Below are positions 36,930 to 44,966 of a stretch of DNA of 51,444 nt, in pieces. The DNA comes from Candidatus Hydrogenedentota bacterium (GTDB lineage: Bacteria; Hydrogenedentota; Hydrogenedentia; Hydrogenedentales; CAITNO01): positions 1 through 51,444 of the forward strand of contig JAAYBJ010000296.1 in the NCBI GenBank assembly GCA_012730105.1. Reading direction: 5' to 3'. A model generated the notes under the pieces. The model saw nothing but the letters and a program-made list of their open reading frames with translations, made no database searches and was not told the origin of the DNA. How positions within the stretch are numbered: the first letter of the stretch is position 1; every line of letters begins with the position of its first letter. The position numbers and the translations under genes are program-made.

Positions 36930-37006
36930 CGTCATTCCGGTTTTTTCGCAGTCTTTGGCCAGCATCGAAGAACATTACTGTACAACGCGAAAAAGACCGG
37001 AATCCA
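36930..37006 (+). repeat. REP/MITE-like palindromic element, copy 1
   Basis: The arm ATTCCGGTTTTTTCGC (36934-36949) is mirrored by GCGAAAAAGACCGGAAT (36987-37003) around a 37-base centre. The edge sequence GTCATTCC...GGAATCC is the form seen at the ends of many dispersed bacterial REP elements. Copy 2 lies 88 bases further on. Confidence 0.75.
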
Positions 37007-37093
37007 GATTCGTCCCGCTGCAATGAATGCCCATTTCTCATCTTAAAAATACATCTGACACGGGCTGTTCCTCACGCACGGCTTCAAAAGATA

Positions 37094-37168
37094 GATTCCG
37101 GTCTTTTCGCGGCTTGGCCCCCCTTCGATACATGTCTTTGCACCCACCGCGAAAAACCGGAATGACGT
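37094..37168 (-). repeat. REP/MITE-like palindromic element, copy 2 (inverted)
   Basis: The arms ATTCCGGTCTTTTCGCGG (37095-37112) and CCGCGAAAAACCGGAAT (37147-37163) match copy 1 when read on the opposite strand, including the GTCATTCC edge. The centres differ, so the arms are the conserved part. Confidence 0.75.
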
Positions 37169-37371
37169 GTTGTTTTTGAATGCTTGAATTAAACAAGAAT
37201 ATAACGTTCCTGCCCGAGAAAAGAACTCTTAATTGATTGTCAGCGAAATCGCCTTAAGCGCCTTGCAGATATTTTCCCACGGTCCGCTTCACCCGGACTA
37301 CGGTACTAAACTGCCGCGCATCATTGTATGTTATACTACCTGAACGCGTAAAAGTAGAATGGAGGTGCCCG

Positions 37372-37617
37372 ATGAATGAACAACTTTTGTTGACACGCAT
37401 CACTTCCAATCCTGATATCTTCGGGGGGAAACCGATAATCCGCGGCCTGCGAATTTCTGTTGAACTGGTGCTGAGCCTTATGGCGCAAGGCGAAAGCATG
37501 GAGGTGCTTTTGGAGGATTATCCTGACTTGACTCAAGAAGATATCCAGGCATGCCTGGCCTATGCACGCGCGGTAATCGCCCATGACAATCTTGATGCCG
37601 TACAGGTTGGGACGTGA
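37372..37617 (+). CDS. DUF433 protein, antitoxin-like
   Basis: The 81-residue protein matches DUF433 (VapB45-like): TRITSNPDIFGGKPIIRGLRISVELVLSLMAQGES and the C-terminal LTQEDIQACLAYARAVI, a helix-turn-helix-like fold. Such proteins are found next to DUF5615 or PIN-like partners and are considered antitoxins. The start follows GGAGG. Its TGA overlaps the ATG of the next gene by one base, which supports a coupled toxin-antitoxin pair. DNA binding and autoregulation are inferred from the family. Confidence 0.87.
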   Translation: MNEQLLLTRITSNPDIFGGKPIIRGLRISVELVLSLMAQGESMEVLLEDYPDLTQEDIQACLAYARAVIAHDNLDAVQVGT

Positions 37618-37967
37618 TGCGATTCCTTGTAGATACATGCGTTGGACATAAATTGGCGCAGTGGTTGCGTGATAAAGGCCACGATGTTCTGGAATCCCGT
37701 GACGAGGGAAATGATCCCGGAGATATTGAGTTGTTACATCGGGCTGTCCGTGAGCAATGTGTGCTGATTACCATAGACAAAGATTTTGGCAAACTGGTGT
37801 TTCTTAACGAAGAAGAACATTGCGGTTTGATAAGACTGCCGGATATCCCGGCATCGCAACGCATAGCATTGCTGCAAAAGGTTATTGACAAATACGAAGA
37901 CGAACTTCGTGATATGTGCATCATTACTATACGCGGAGACCGTATTCGAATTTCGCGTGATACCTGA
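37617..37967 (+). CDS. DUF5615 PIN-like protein, toxin-like
   Basis: The 116-residue protein is a PIN-like (Mut7-C/DUF5615) domain. Acidic residues occupy the expected metal positions: D7 in FLVDTCV, the ESRDEG pair, and ITIDKDFG. Relatives are the putative RNase toxins of DUF433/DUF5615 modules. A GTG at 37614 is in frame, but the ATG at 37617 overlaps the antitoxin stop in the common TGATG arrangement. A strong hairpin follows 39 bases after the stop. Confidence 0.85.
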   Translation: MRFLVDTCVGHKLAQWLRDKGHDVLESRDEGNDPGDIELLHRAVREQCVLITIDKDFGKLVFLNEEEHCGLIRLPDIPASQRIALLQKVIDKYEDELRDMCIITIRGDRIRISRDT

Positions 37968-38005
37968 TGTTTGCCACTCTCAACAAGGCAACTTTGGGGG
38001 GTTAT

Positions 38006-38051
38006 TGTCTTAGCTCAGCGGGAAAAGTCCTATTCCCGCTGAGCTAAGACA
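38006..38051. terminator. 19-bp perfect hairpin after the DUF433/DUF5615 pair
   Basis: TGTCTTAGCTCAGCGGGAA pairs perfectly with its complement across an 8-base loop. It has no T-run on either strand, so it is either a rho-assisted terminator or a mobile palindrome. Its TAGCTCAGCGGGA looks like a tRNA D-arm, but no other tRNA part is present. Confidence 0.5.
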
Positions 38052-38173
38052 GAACATCACGCAACCGGTCATATTCAGGATATGGGTGTACACCCATATA
38101 GTTGGCCTCCATACGTGAATAACAGGATTTTCAGTGTGTTGTCTGTTTTGAGTTCGTAGAGGTCCTTCACATA

Positions 38174-40453
38174 TCAAGGACTTTCCAAATAAACTATCCC
38201 GTTCTCAAAATCCGCTGAAAGTATCACGCCAGTTGCTGTCAGTTCGGCATTTTCTACACTGTTGTAGAGTTGGAACCGTTCCACGCCGCCGGCGGCAATA
38301 GCGGCGGGTACATCGCCGAGGGCGCGCAGGCCGGGCACGTAATAGTGTTCTTCCCACGCGGCGTCATCGTTAATGTCGAACTGGTTCATGTCCGCCAAGA
38401 CGCGGCGGAAACCAGTATCCACAGCCCCGGCGAGTACGCACCAGAGGCCGCCCTGTTCCAGGCCTACCAAATCTACGACCCCGGTCAGGTCATAGCGTGC
38501 CGCGAGGAACGCGCGGGCGGTGAGGATGTCCTGCACGCGGCAGCCGGAATCCGTGGGCATAAAGGTTTCATTAAACTTCTCTGCATTGGAACGGATCCGT
38601 GCTTCGCCGGGGGCGTGGTGTTCGCCCAAGAGGAACACATCTATTAAGAGGACGGCCTTGCCCTTGTCCAGCAGCGCCTTAACCAGGGGCCCCGGCCCGC
38701 CGTTATCGATGTCCGCCAGGAAGGCCTTGCCCCGGCCGTGTACGAGCACAACGGCGTCCTGCGGGGCGGGGTCCACAGCGCGGTAGTAGAGCGCGGGAAC
38801 CCGGTCCCCCGAGCCGCGTCTTCCGAGCGCCCAGCGCTCCAGCACATACCCGTCCCGCTCTTCCATGCCGGTGCGCTCACAGGCGAGATCATTCACCCCA
38901 GGCAGTTCCGCGCCCAGAAGAGCGGCGAAAGTCTCGGACGTTATGGCGCCGGTATTCAGTGCGGCCAGACGCGCTGCGCGGCGTTCCCGGGCCTGTGACA
39001 CGAGCGTGTCAATAAAGGCCGTGCCGGAAAGGTATCCTTCCGGCAACTGGTCGTCGGGGAATACGCGCAGCACATCGTCCGGCGGCTTCACATAGGCCGG
39101 TTCGGTAAAGTTCGTCCAGTCGCCGCCGATCAGGTGTTTGCCCATGAACCGGTACATAGCCTCGCGGCTGGCCTGATTGTAGTTGTGCTCGTAATCGAGG
39201 TGGACATTCTCCACGTTCCCCTCCGCGCCATAGAGCGCATAAATACTGCGGATGGCGGGGTATTCTACGTGGGGCGTTTCGCGGGTCCAGTCGCCCGTAG
39301 CGGAGACCATCAGCAGGGGCCGCGGCGCGGCCAGGGCACCGATTTCCATGTTGGAGTTGTCCAGCCGCAGGATGGGCGCGTTCTCACACAAACAGCCGCC
39401 CTGCATGGTGCTGGAGATCATGTTGACGGGCACAGCAACGCGGATACGTGGTTCCACGGCGGTAACGGCGAAGGTCTGGGTGCCGCCGCCAGACGCCCCG
39501 GTACAACCGATCCGTTCCGCGTCCACATAGGGCAGGCTCGTAATGAAATCAACGGCGCGGAGGCTGGTCCACAACTGCAGGGCAAAGGGATGGAGGCCCC
39601 AGAGTTTTTCGCGCTCCCGGCCCCAGTTGTGGGGCGTCTGTTTGCTGTCCACATAACCGATCATGTCATAGGAAAAGGCCACGGCACCCATGCGCGCCAG
39701 TGTGATACAGCGCGCGGGCACGGAACCGCGGTCGGTTCCTTCCTCGAGCCGGCCGTGCTCCCAATGCCCGTGAGGATTGATAATGCCCGGGAAGGATCCG
39801 TCGCCCAGGGGACGGTACAGGTTGCCCGTGGCCAGAAACCCCGGCCAGGGCTCGAAATAAACTTTGGACACCCTGTAGCCGTCCTGCACACTTTCATCAA
39901 AGACCTTCGCGTTCAGCGGCGTCTTTTCAGGCAGGGGATACAGCCCGGAACCCAGCAGAATGCGCATGCGCAGGAGATCCGCTTTAGCTTCCCAGCTTTC
40001 TTTCGTGTAATGGGGCATGGTAAACACGGTATTAGTGTCCCGCACGATTTCCGCGCGAGCATCCCGGACGGATTGCGGGAGCGGCAGGGCACGGAGGTCG
40101 GACAGCGCCTGTTCCGGATTGAACCCGGCCTGTTTACTCAACGCAATCAGGGCAAGATCCGGGCCGCAGGTAATCTCCACCGCGCCAGCCGAAAGTTGGA
40201 CAGACCCGGCCTGGCGCCATAGCACGCCTTCTTTGGCGTTGTCCTTGTCCGCAGCTGGCAGGTCGAATTGTCTTCCGGCAACGGTTATGGAAGACGTGAC
40301 CCGTGGCGGCGCGCACGCCCATACGGCGTATTCTCCCGCTTCATGCAGGGTAACTGTCTCCCAGGGATAAACCACGCAGGTGGCGGCGGTTTGAGGCAAA
40401 ACGCCCAGGGCGCCATTCATGGATAGAAGTCCCAAAATAAGCATAGAGATCAT
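38174..40453 (-). CDS. Secreted two-module alpha/beta hydrolase, acetyl xylan esterase-like
   Basis: The 759-residue protein has a short N-terminal hydrophobic signal. A first alpha/beta-hydrolase module (about 190-440) carries nucleophile Ser321 in GASGGG, a conserved FPGIINPHGHWEHG oxyanion segment and a histidine in LDYEHNYNQ. It resembles carbohydrate acetyl esterases. A second module (about 560-740) keeps the strand VVLVHGRG, but its nucleophile elbow reads GLEQGG, with Glu666 where serine would be, so it is probably non-catalytic. The start follows AAGGAG. With the sulfatase and the c-haem protein it suggests extracellular polysaccharide processing. The exact ester is unknown. Confidence 0.8.
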   Translation of the reverse strand: MISMLILGLLSMNGALGVLPQTAATCVVYPWETVTLHEAGEYAVWACAPPRVTSSITVAGRQFDLPAADKDNAKEGVLWRQAGSVQLSAGAVEITCGPDLALIALSKQAGFNPEQALSDLRALPLPQSVRDARAEIVRDTNTVFTMPHYTKESWEAKADLLRMRILLGSGLYPLPEKTPLNAKVFDESVQDGYRVSKVYFEPWPGFLATGNLYRPLGDGSFPGIINPHGHWEHGRLEEGTDRGSVPARCITLARMGAVAFSYDMIGYVDSKQTPHNWGREREKLWGLHPFALQLWTSLRAVDFITSLPYVDAERIGCTGASGGGTQTFAVTAVEPRIRVAVPVNMISSTMQGGCLCENAPILRLDNSNMEIGALAAPRPLLMVSATGDWTRETPHVEYPAIRSIYALYGAEGNVENVHLDYEHNYNQASREAMYRFMGKHLIGGDWTNFTEPAYVKPPDDVLRVFPDDQLPEGYLSGTAFIDTLVSQARERRAARLAALNTGAITSETFAALLGAELPGVNDLACERTGMEERDGYVLERWALGRRGSGDRVPALYYRAVDPAPQDAVVLVHGRGKAFLADIDNGGPGPLVKALLDKGKAVLLIDVFLLGEHHAPGEARIRSNAEKFNETFMPTDSGCRVQDILTARAFLAARYDLTGVVDLVGLEQGGLWCVLAGAVDTGFRRVLADMNQFDINDDAAWEEHYYVPGLRALGDVPAAIAAGGVERFQLYNSVENAELTATGVILSADFENGIVYLESP

Positions 40454-40834
40454 GATTTTACTCCTTAGTATGCCGGATGGTGATCAACCGGAAGCCATTG
40501 TAGCGGAAAGGAAATACAGCCGCAAATGGGGTGCGTCAGAATCGGTCGGACATAGTTGGACCCTGCCGGACAGGTCAGACAAGGCCGGCCCCCACCTGTC
40601 AGACTGGTCAGTGGTCCGGGGCGCGCCCAAAATTGACTTTGGGTGGCTCTACCCGTATGATAATCTTTCAGGACCACACGGTTTACCAGGGTATTCCAGG
40701 CATTCGTCACAACGGCATCATTTTCCCAATTTTCCGCATTGCAGGGAGTAATGTAACGCCCGTAGATCCGCGCCAAAATACCCAGGCGACGGGTGGATCC
40801 CCTTTTTGCTTAATCGAAGGAAGGCATTACGATT
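40454..40834. other. Intergenic region between divergent esterase and GH4 genes
   Basis: These 381 bases hold the paired nonamer arrays at 40546-40617. Open frames across the region are short and follow the repeat. Promoters for both divergent genes should lie here; I could not single out a consensus. Confidence 0.55.
40546..40617. repeat. Head-to-head nonamer arrays (TCGGAC type)
   Basis: Plus units tcggacata, gttggaccc, tgccggaca and ggtcagaca occupy 40546-40581. The opposite strand then carries ggaccactg, accagtctg and acaggtggg over 40617-40591. Period and core match the arrays at 221, 8762 and 18393, though the base composition is richer in G+C. Confidence 0.65.
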
Positions 40835-42121
40835 ATGAAACTTACGGTTATCGGCGGCGGCAGTTCCTATACGCCGGAATTATTGGACGGATTATTTTCA
40901 CGGCTGGACCGGATTCCCGTGTCCGAAGTGTGGCTTATGGACAAGGACGAAGCGCGCCTGTCCATCAACCGTGGCTTCGCGGAGCGCATGTCCGCAGGAC
41001 ACGGTTCCCCCTTTCGGGTTCACGGCACCACAGACCTGCGCGAGGCCCTGACGGATGCCCGGTACGTTATCACCCAGATCCGGGTCGGACAGATGGCTGC
41101 GCGCATTGCCGATGAGAAACTGGGGCTGAAATACGGCATTGTAGGGCAGGAAACCACCGGTGTGGGCGGATTCGCCTGCGCCTTGCGCACCATTCCACGC
41201 ATCCTTGAAGTGGCCCGTCTCATGGAAGAGGTCAGCCCGAAAGGTTTTCTGGTCAATTTCACCAACCCGGCGGGCATCAACACCGAGGCGGTGCTGAAAC
41301 ACAGCAAAATCCGCACCGTCGGCCTGTGCAATGTACCCATCGGCATGATCATGGACGTGTCCAAACACCTGGGATACGACCCGCAGGACATAAGCATGGA
41401 CTATGTCGGCCTGAACCACCTGTCCTGGGTACGGCATTTCTACAACAAAGACGAAGATATCACCGCGGCGGTACTCGAAAAATTCATCGAACACGCACGC
41501 CACGAGTGGGAAGAGGACGACACCCGGGAGAACATGATCGAGGCCATCCGCAGCCTGAACATGTTCTGCAACTACTACCTGCAATACTTCTACAGCACGG
41601 ACACCGTGCTGCGCACGCTGCAAAATAAATCGTGCACGCGCGGCGAAGAAGTGGTCGAAGTGGAGCAAGCCCTGTTCACGAAATATCAAGATCCCAATAC
41701 CACCGAAAAACCTGAGGAACTCGGCAAACGGGGCGGCGCCCATTATTCCACGGCCGCTTTTCTTCTGATCGATGCCATCGAAAACGACCGGAAGAGCCGA
41801 CAGGTCGTCTGCTGCCGGAACAACGGCGCGGTGCCCACCTTTGACGACGACGTTTCGGTGGAGGTGTCTGCGACTATCGGCGCCGATGGCGCTGTTGCGC
41901 TGCCCCAGGCTCCCCCGGAGCCGTCCATACGGGGCCTGATGCAACTTATCAAGGCCTATGAAAGTCTGACCGTGGAGGCGGCGGTGCATGGCGACCGGGG
42001 CGCGGCCTTCAAGGCCATGCTGCTGAATCCGCTGATGCCCAACGCACGGGCCTGTCGCGCCCTGCTCGAGGAATTATTGGAGATCAATCGCCCGTATCTG
42101 CAGGATACGTTTTTTAAATAA
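40835..42121 (+). CDS. Glycoside hydrolase family 4, 6-phospho-beta-glucosidase-like
   Basis: The 428-residue GH4 enzyme uses NAD+ and a divalent metal in a redox-elimination mechanism. It shows the NAD-binding VIGGGSSYTPELLDGL, the NFTNPAGINTEAV loop with catalytic and substrate residues, the metal cysteine and histidine in GLCNVPIG and YVGLNHLSW, and the RGGAHYSTAA region. 6-phospho-beta-glucosidases have this pattern; alpha-type GH4 enzymes (CHSV) do not. A sugar phosphotransferase system would normally supply the substrate, but none is in the window. It is followed after 26 bases by purC. Confidence 0.9.
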   Translation: MKLTVIGGGSSYTPELLDGLFSRLDRIPVSEVWLMDKDEARLSINRGFAERMSAGHGSPFRVHGTTDLREALTDARYVITQIRVGQMAARIADEKLGLKYGIVGQETTGVGGFACALRTIPRILEVARLMEEVSPKGFLVNFTNPAGINTEAVLKHSKIRTVGLCNVPIGMIMDVSKHLGYDPQDISMDYVGLNHLSWVRHFYNKDEDITAAVLEKFIEHARHEWEEDDTRENMIEAIRSLNMFCNYYLQYFYSTDTVLRTLQNKSCTRGEEVVEVEQALFTKYQDPNTTEKPEELGKRGGAHYSTAAFLLIDAIENDRKSRQVVCCRNNGAVPTFDDDVSVEVSATIGADGAVALPQAPPEPSIRGLMQLIKAYESLTVEAAVHGDRGAAFKAMLLNPLMPNARACRALLEELLEINRPYLQDTFFK

Positions 42122-42147
42122 CACCAAAACCTTGAAAGGACCGTAAC

Positions 42148-43041
42148 ATGACCAGTAACGTCGTATGTGAAACATCCCTTGCTGATCGCGGCCCGGATAA
42201 ACGGGGAAAAGTGCGGGACATCTATGATCTCGGCGACAAGCTGCTGCTGGTCGCTACGGACCGGATTTCCGCCTTCGACTGGGTAAATCCCGTGGGCATC
42301 CCCGACAAGGGACGCATCCTCACGCAGATATCCCTCTACTGGTTCGAGCAGATGACGGACTTGTGCCGGAACCATCTCATCTCCGCCGATATCGCCGATT
42401 TCCCGGCGCCGTTTCAGGAGCGGGCGGACATGTTCGCCGGGCGGTCCATGCTGGTGCATAAATGCGAAATGCTGCCCGTGGAATGCGTGGTGCGCGGCTA
42501 CCTGGCCGGCAGCGGCCTCAAAGAATATAAAGAAAACGGCACGGTCTGCGGCATCACCCTGCCGGCAGGTTTGGTGGAGGCCGACAAATTGGAAGCGCCC
42601 ATTTATACCCCGGCCACCAAGGAAAGCGACGGGCATGACATCAACATCAGTTCCGAAGAGGCGGGGAAAATCATCGGCGAAGAACTGAACCGGAAGGCTG
42701 CGGAACTGGCTATCGCCATTTACCGGCGCGGCCGCGATATTGCCGGCTCAAAGGGCATCATCCTGTGTGACACCAAATTCGAATTTGGCCTGCTGGACGG
42801 GGAACTGGTCCTGGCCGATGAAATCCTGACCCCCGATTCCTCCCGGTTCTGGCCGGCGGACCAGTATCAGCCCGGTAAGGCCCAGCCCAGTTACGACAAA
42901 CAGTTCGTGCGCGACTATCTTGAAGCCATAAAATGGGACAAGAATTCACCCCAGCCGCCCCTGCCCGCGGACATCGTGGAAAAGACACGGGCGAAATATC
43001 TGGAAGCGTTTCATCAATTAACCGGAAGGCAAAGCCTGTAA
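42148..43041 (+). CDS. purC: Phosphoribosylaminoimidazole-succinocarboxamide synthase
   Basis: SAICAR synthetase joins aspartate to CAIR using ATP in purine synthesis. The 297-residue length is that of the longer, eukaryote-like form. Motifs: RGKVRDIYDLGDKLLLVATDRISAFDWV, ECVVRGYLAGSGLKEY, YTPATKESDGHDINIS, ILCDTKFEFGLLDGELVLADEILTPDSSRFW. The start follows AAAGGA. The purF gene begins one base after the TAA, so the two form an operon. Confidence 0.97.
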   Translation: MTSNVVCETSLADRGPDKRGKVRDIYDLGDKLLLVATDRISAFDWVNPVGIPDKGRILTQISLYWFEQMTDLCRNHLISADIADFPAPFQERADMFAGRSMLVHKCEMLPVECVVRGYLAGSGLKEYKENGTVCGITLPAGLVEADKLEAPIYTPATKESDGHDINISSEEAGKIIGEELNRKAAELAIAIYRRGRDIAGSKGIILCDTKFEFGLLDGELVLADEILTPDSSRFWPADQYQPGKAQPSYDKQFVRDYLEAIKWDKNSPQPPLPADIVEKTRAKYLEAFHQLTGRQSL

Positions 43042-43042
43042 T

Positions 43043-44524
43043 ATGAACGAACCGTATTCGGAAGAAGAGCCCGCCTCAGACCCCCGCCCCATCACCGATG
43101 ACGACCATCCCAAGGAAGCCTGCGGCATCTTCGGGGTGTGCGGCCATCCCGAAGCGGCCAAGTTAATCTACCTGGGGCTTTACGCCCTGCAACACCGCGG
43201 CCAGGAGGGCGCGGGCATTGTCTGCGGCCTTGACGGCAGGCTCACCGTGCATCGCGGCGTGGGGCTCGTGGCCGACGTGTTCAAGCCGCACAAACTGGAA
43301 CGGGTTGTCGGCAATATCGGCATCGGCCACGTCCGCTATTCCACCTTCGGTTCCAGTAACCTGCGCAACGTGCAGCCCCTGGTCGTGGATTATGCGCGCG
43401 GCAGCATGGCGGTAGCCCACAACGGTAACCTGACCAACGCCGCGTTCCTGCGCGAAGAACTGGAAAAAATCGGCGCGATCTTCCAGTCCACCACGGACAG
43501 CGAGGTTCTCATCCACCTCATTTCTCGGTCACAGGGTGTATCCTTCACCGATTGTGTCATTGAGGCGCTGCGACAGGTGGTCGGCGCCTACTCCGTGGTC
43601 ATCACCAACGGGGAAGTGATCGTGGCAGCCCGCGATCCCCACGGGTTCAGGCCGCTCTGGCTGGGACAGTTGGACAACACCCCGGTCGTGGCCAGCGAAA
43701 CCTGCGCCCTGGACATCATCGACGCGGAATGGATCCGGGAGATTGAGCCGGGCGAGGTGGTCACTATCAGCGCGAATGGCTGCCATTCGGTCAAACCCTT
43801 CGAGCAGACCGTGCCCAAACAATGCCTCTTCGAATTCGTCTACGTGGCCCGGCCGGACAGTTATATATTCGGGCAAAGTGTGGACGAGGTGCGCAAGAAT
43901 CTCGGCCGCGAACTCGCGCGCCAGGCGCCGGTCGACGCCGATGTCGTCATGGCCGTGCCCGATTCCAGTAACCCGGCTGCCCTGGGCTATTCCCACGAAT
44001 CCGGGCTGCCCTTCGACATGGGGTTCATCCGCAACCACTATGTGGGCCGCACCTTTATCGAGCCCGACCAGGGTATCCGCGATTTCGGGGTAAAGATTAA
44101 ACTGAACCCCTCACGGAGCGCCGTGGCCGGAAAACGCATCGTCCTGGTGGACGACAGCATTGTCCGCGGCACCACCGCCAAGAAAATCATCAAAACCTTG
44201 CGCCGCGCCGGGGCGCGGGAAGTGCATTTCCGCGTCGCTTCGCCCCGCATCATCAATTCCTGTTATTACGGCATCGACACGCCGAACCGGAACAAACTGA
44301 TCGCCTACAACCACAGCGTGGAAGAAATCCGGGCCTTCCTGGATGTGGATTCCCTGGTATACCTGGACCTGTCCGCGCTGCTCCGGGCCGCCGGCGGCAA
44401 CCCGGACCATTTCTGCACGGCCTGTTTTACCAGCGAATACCCGACCCCCGTGCCGGACGATTACACGGTCAGGGAAAACAACCAGCGCCACGTGGATCAC
44501 AGTACCGCGCAGTACGAGCGTTGA
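43043..44524 (+). CDS. purF: Amidophosphoribosyltransferase
   Basis: The committed step of purine synthesis transfers glutamine amide to PRPP. The 493-residue protein has a 26-residue propeptide before the catalytic Cys27 (EACGIFGVCG), so it is self-processed like the Bacillus subtilis type. The Ntn glutaminase domain contains LYALQHRGQEGAGI and IGHVRYST. The PRTase domain contains VVMAVPDSSNPAALGY and the PRPP loop VLVDDSIVRGTT. Cysteines in the C-terminal FCTACFTSEYPTP block and earlier fit the [4Fe-4S] form. It is cotranscribed with purC. Confidence 0.97.
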   Translation: MNEPYSEEEPASDPRPITDDDHPKEACGIFGVCGHPEAAKLIYLGLYALQHRGQEGAGIVCGLDGRLTVHRGVGLVADVFKPHKLERVVGNIGIGHVRYSTFGSSNLRNVQPLVVDYARGSMAVAHNGNLTNAAFLREELEKIGAIFQSTTDSEVLIHLISRSQGVSFTDCVIEALRQVVGAYSVVITNGEVIVAARDPHGFRPLWLGQLDNTPVVASETCALDIIDAEWIREIEPGEVVTISANGCHSVKPFEQTVPKQCLFEFVYVARPDSYIFGQSVDEVRKNLGRELARQAPVDADVVMAVPDSSNPAALGYSHESGLPFDMGFIRNHYVGRTFIEPDQGIRDFGVKIKLNPSRSAVAGKRIVLVDDSIVRGTTAKKIIKTLRRAGAREVHFRVASPRIINSCYYGIDTPNRNKLIAYNHSVEEIRAFLDVDSLVYLDLSALLRAAGGNPDHFCTACFTSEYPTPVPDDYTVRENNQRHVDHSTAQYER

Positions 44525-44563
44525 CGAGCGGCCGCCTTACCATCGGGTGGCGTGGATGCCGGT

Positions 44564-44593
44564 TTGACACCCCGTAGTTTTTTTTGCTACACT
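44564..44593 (+). promoter_or_regulatory. Promoter of tRNA-Gly
   Basis: TTGACA (44564-44569) and TACACT (44588-44593) are separated by 18 bases. The start point would fall about 8 bases before the tRNA 5' end at 44609. Confidence 0.7.
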
Positions 44594-44608
44594 ACGCGCA
44601 CTGTTTGA

Positions 44609-44683
44609 GCGGGAATAACTCAGTGGTAGAGTGCGACCTTGCCAAGGTCGAAGTCGCGGGTTCAAATCCCGTTTCCCGCTCCA
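44609..44683 (+). tRNA. tRNA-Gly (anticodon GCC)
   Basis: A full cloverleaf can be drawn: acceptor GCGGGAA with TTCCCGC, D-arm ACTC/GAGT, anticodon stem CGACC/GGTCG with loop TTGCCAA (anticodon GCC), T-arm GCGGG TTCAAAT CCCGT, discriminator T and an encoded CCA. There is no intron. A tyrosine integrase follows, so the 3' end of this gene is the likely attachment site of the element downstream. Confidence 0.97.
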
Positions 44684-44743
44684 TTTTATTTTTGCTGAAA
44701 ACATTGGTCGAAACCGATGTTTACGCGGGTTCTCCCGGCGCAG

Positions 44744-44795
44744 CTTAACCCAACCGAAAAGGTATACCGTATACCTTTTCAGACGAAAGGTTAAG
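44744..44795. promoter_or_regulatory. Nested palindrome before the island's first gene
   Basis: A perfect 25-base palindrome (GAAAAGGTATAC, C, GTATACCTTTTC at 44756-44780) is enclosed by CTTAACC (44744-44750) and GGTTAAG (44789-44795). It ends 4 bases before the ATG at 44799. It could be a repressor or recombinase-accessory site, or an RNA hairpin holding the weak ribosome-binding site GAAAGG. A smaller hairpin lies at 44701-44720. Confidence 0.55.
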
Positions 44796-44798
44796 TTT

Positions 44799-44966
44799 AT
44801 GGAGAACCACCAACCCTCCCAGAATCCCCCGTACTGCACAAACACGAGTGTACCCTGTACTGAATGCGCCTTCTCAAGTTATGGCCGTGACTGCCAAAAC
44901 AGGCCCATTAACGCGCATTCCGAAAACGACCAGGATGATACCGACGGAGGGCGGGAAGATGCCTAA
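44799..44966 (+). CDS. Small Cys-rich protein of the island
   Basis: The 55-residue frame has four cysteines (13, 20, 23, 32) that could bind a zinc ion, and an acidic tail. The start is preceded by GAAAGG. It overlaps the integrase start by 8 bases, a layout seen for excisionase-like genes, but no helix-turn-helix is evident and I do not recognise the family. An extension upstream through the tRNA gene is open but not believable. Confidence 0.45.
   Translation: MENHQPSQNPPYCTNTSVPCTECAFSSYGRDCQNRPINAHSENDQDDTDGGREDA

Larger units (their letters stand above)
36508..37371. other. Long intergenic region with two REP-like elements
   Basis: No credible gene is visible in these 860 bases. The region contains two related palindromic elements in opposite orientation (36930-37006 and 37094-37168). 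Elsewhere it is unstructured, with a small hairpin GCGCC, ttc, GGCGC near 36825-36837. Confidence 0.6.

Noticed and set aside
38006-38051. tRNA-like sequence TAGCTCAGCGGGA
   Set aside because: Only the D-arm resemblance is present; acceptor, anticodon and T-arms are absent and the region folds as a simple hairpin.
44631-44798. Upstream extension of the small Cys-rich protein through the tRNA gene
   Set aside because: The extension reads through tRNA-Gly and the palindrome; the ATG at 44799 with GAAAGG is the reasonable start.
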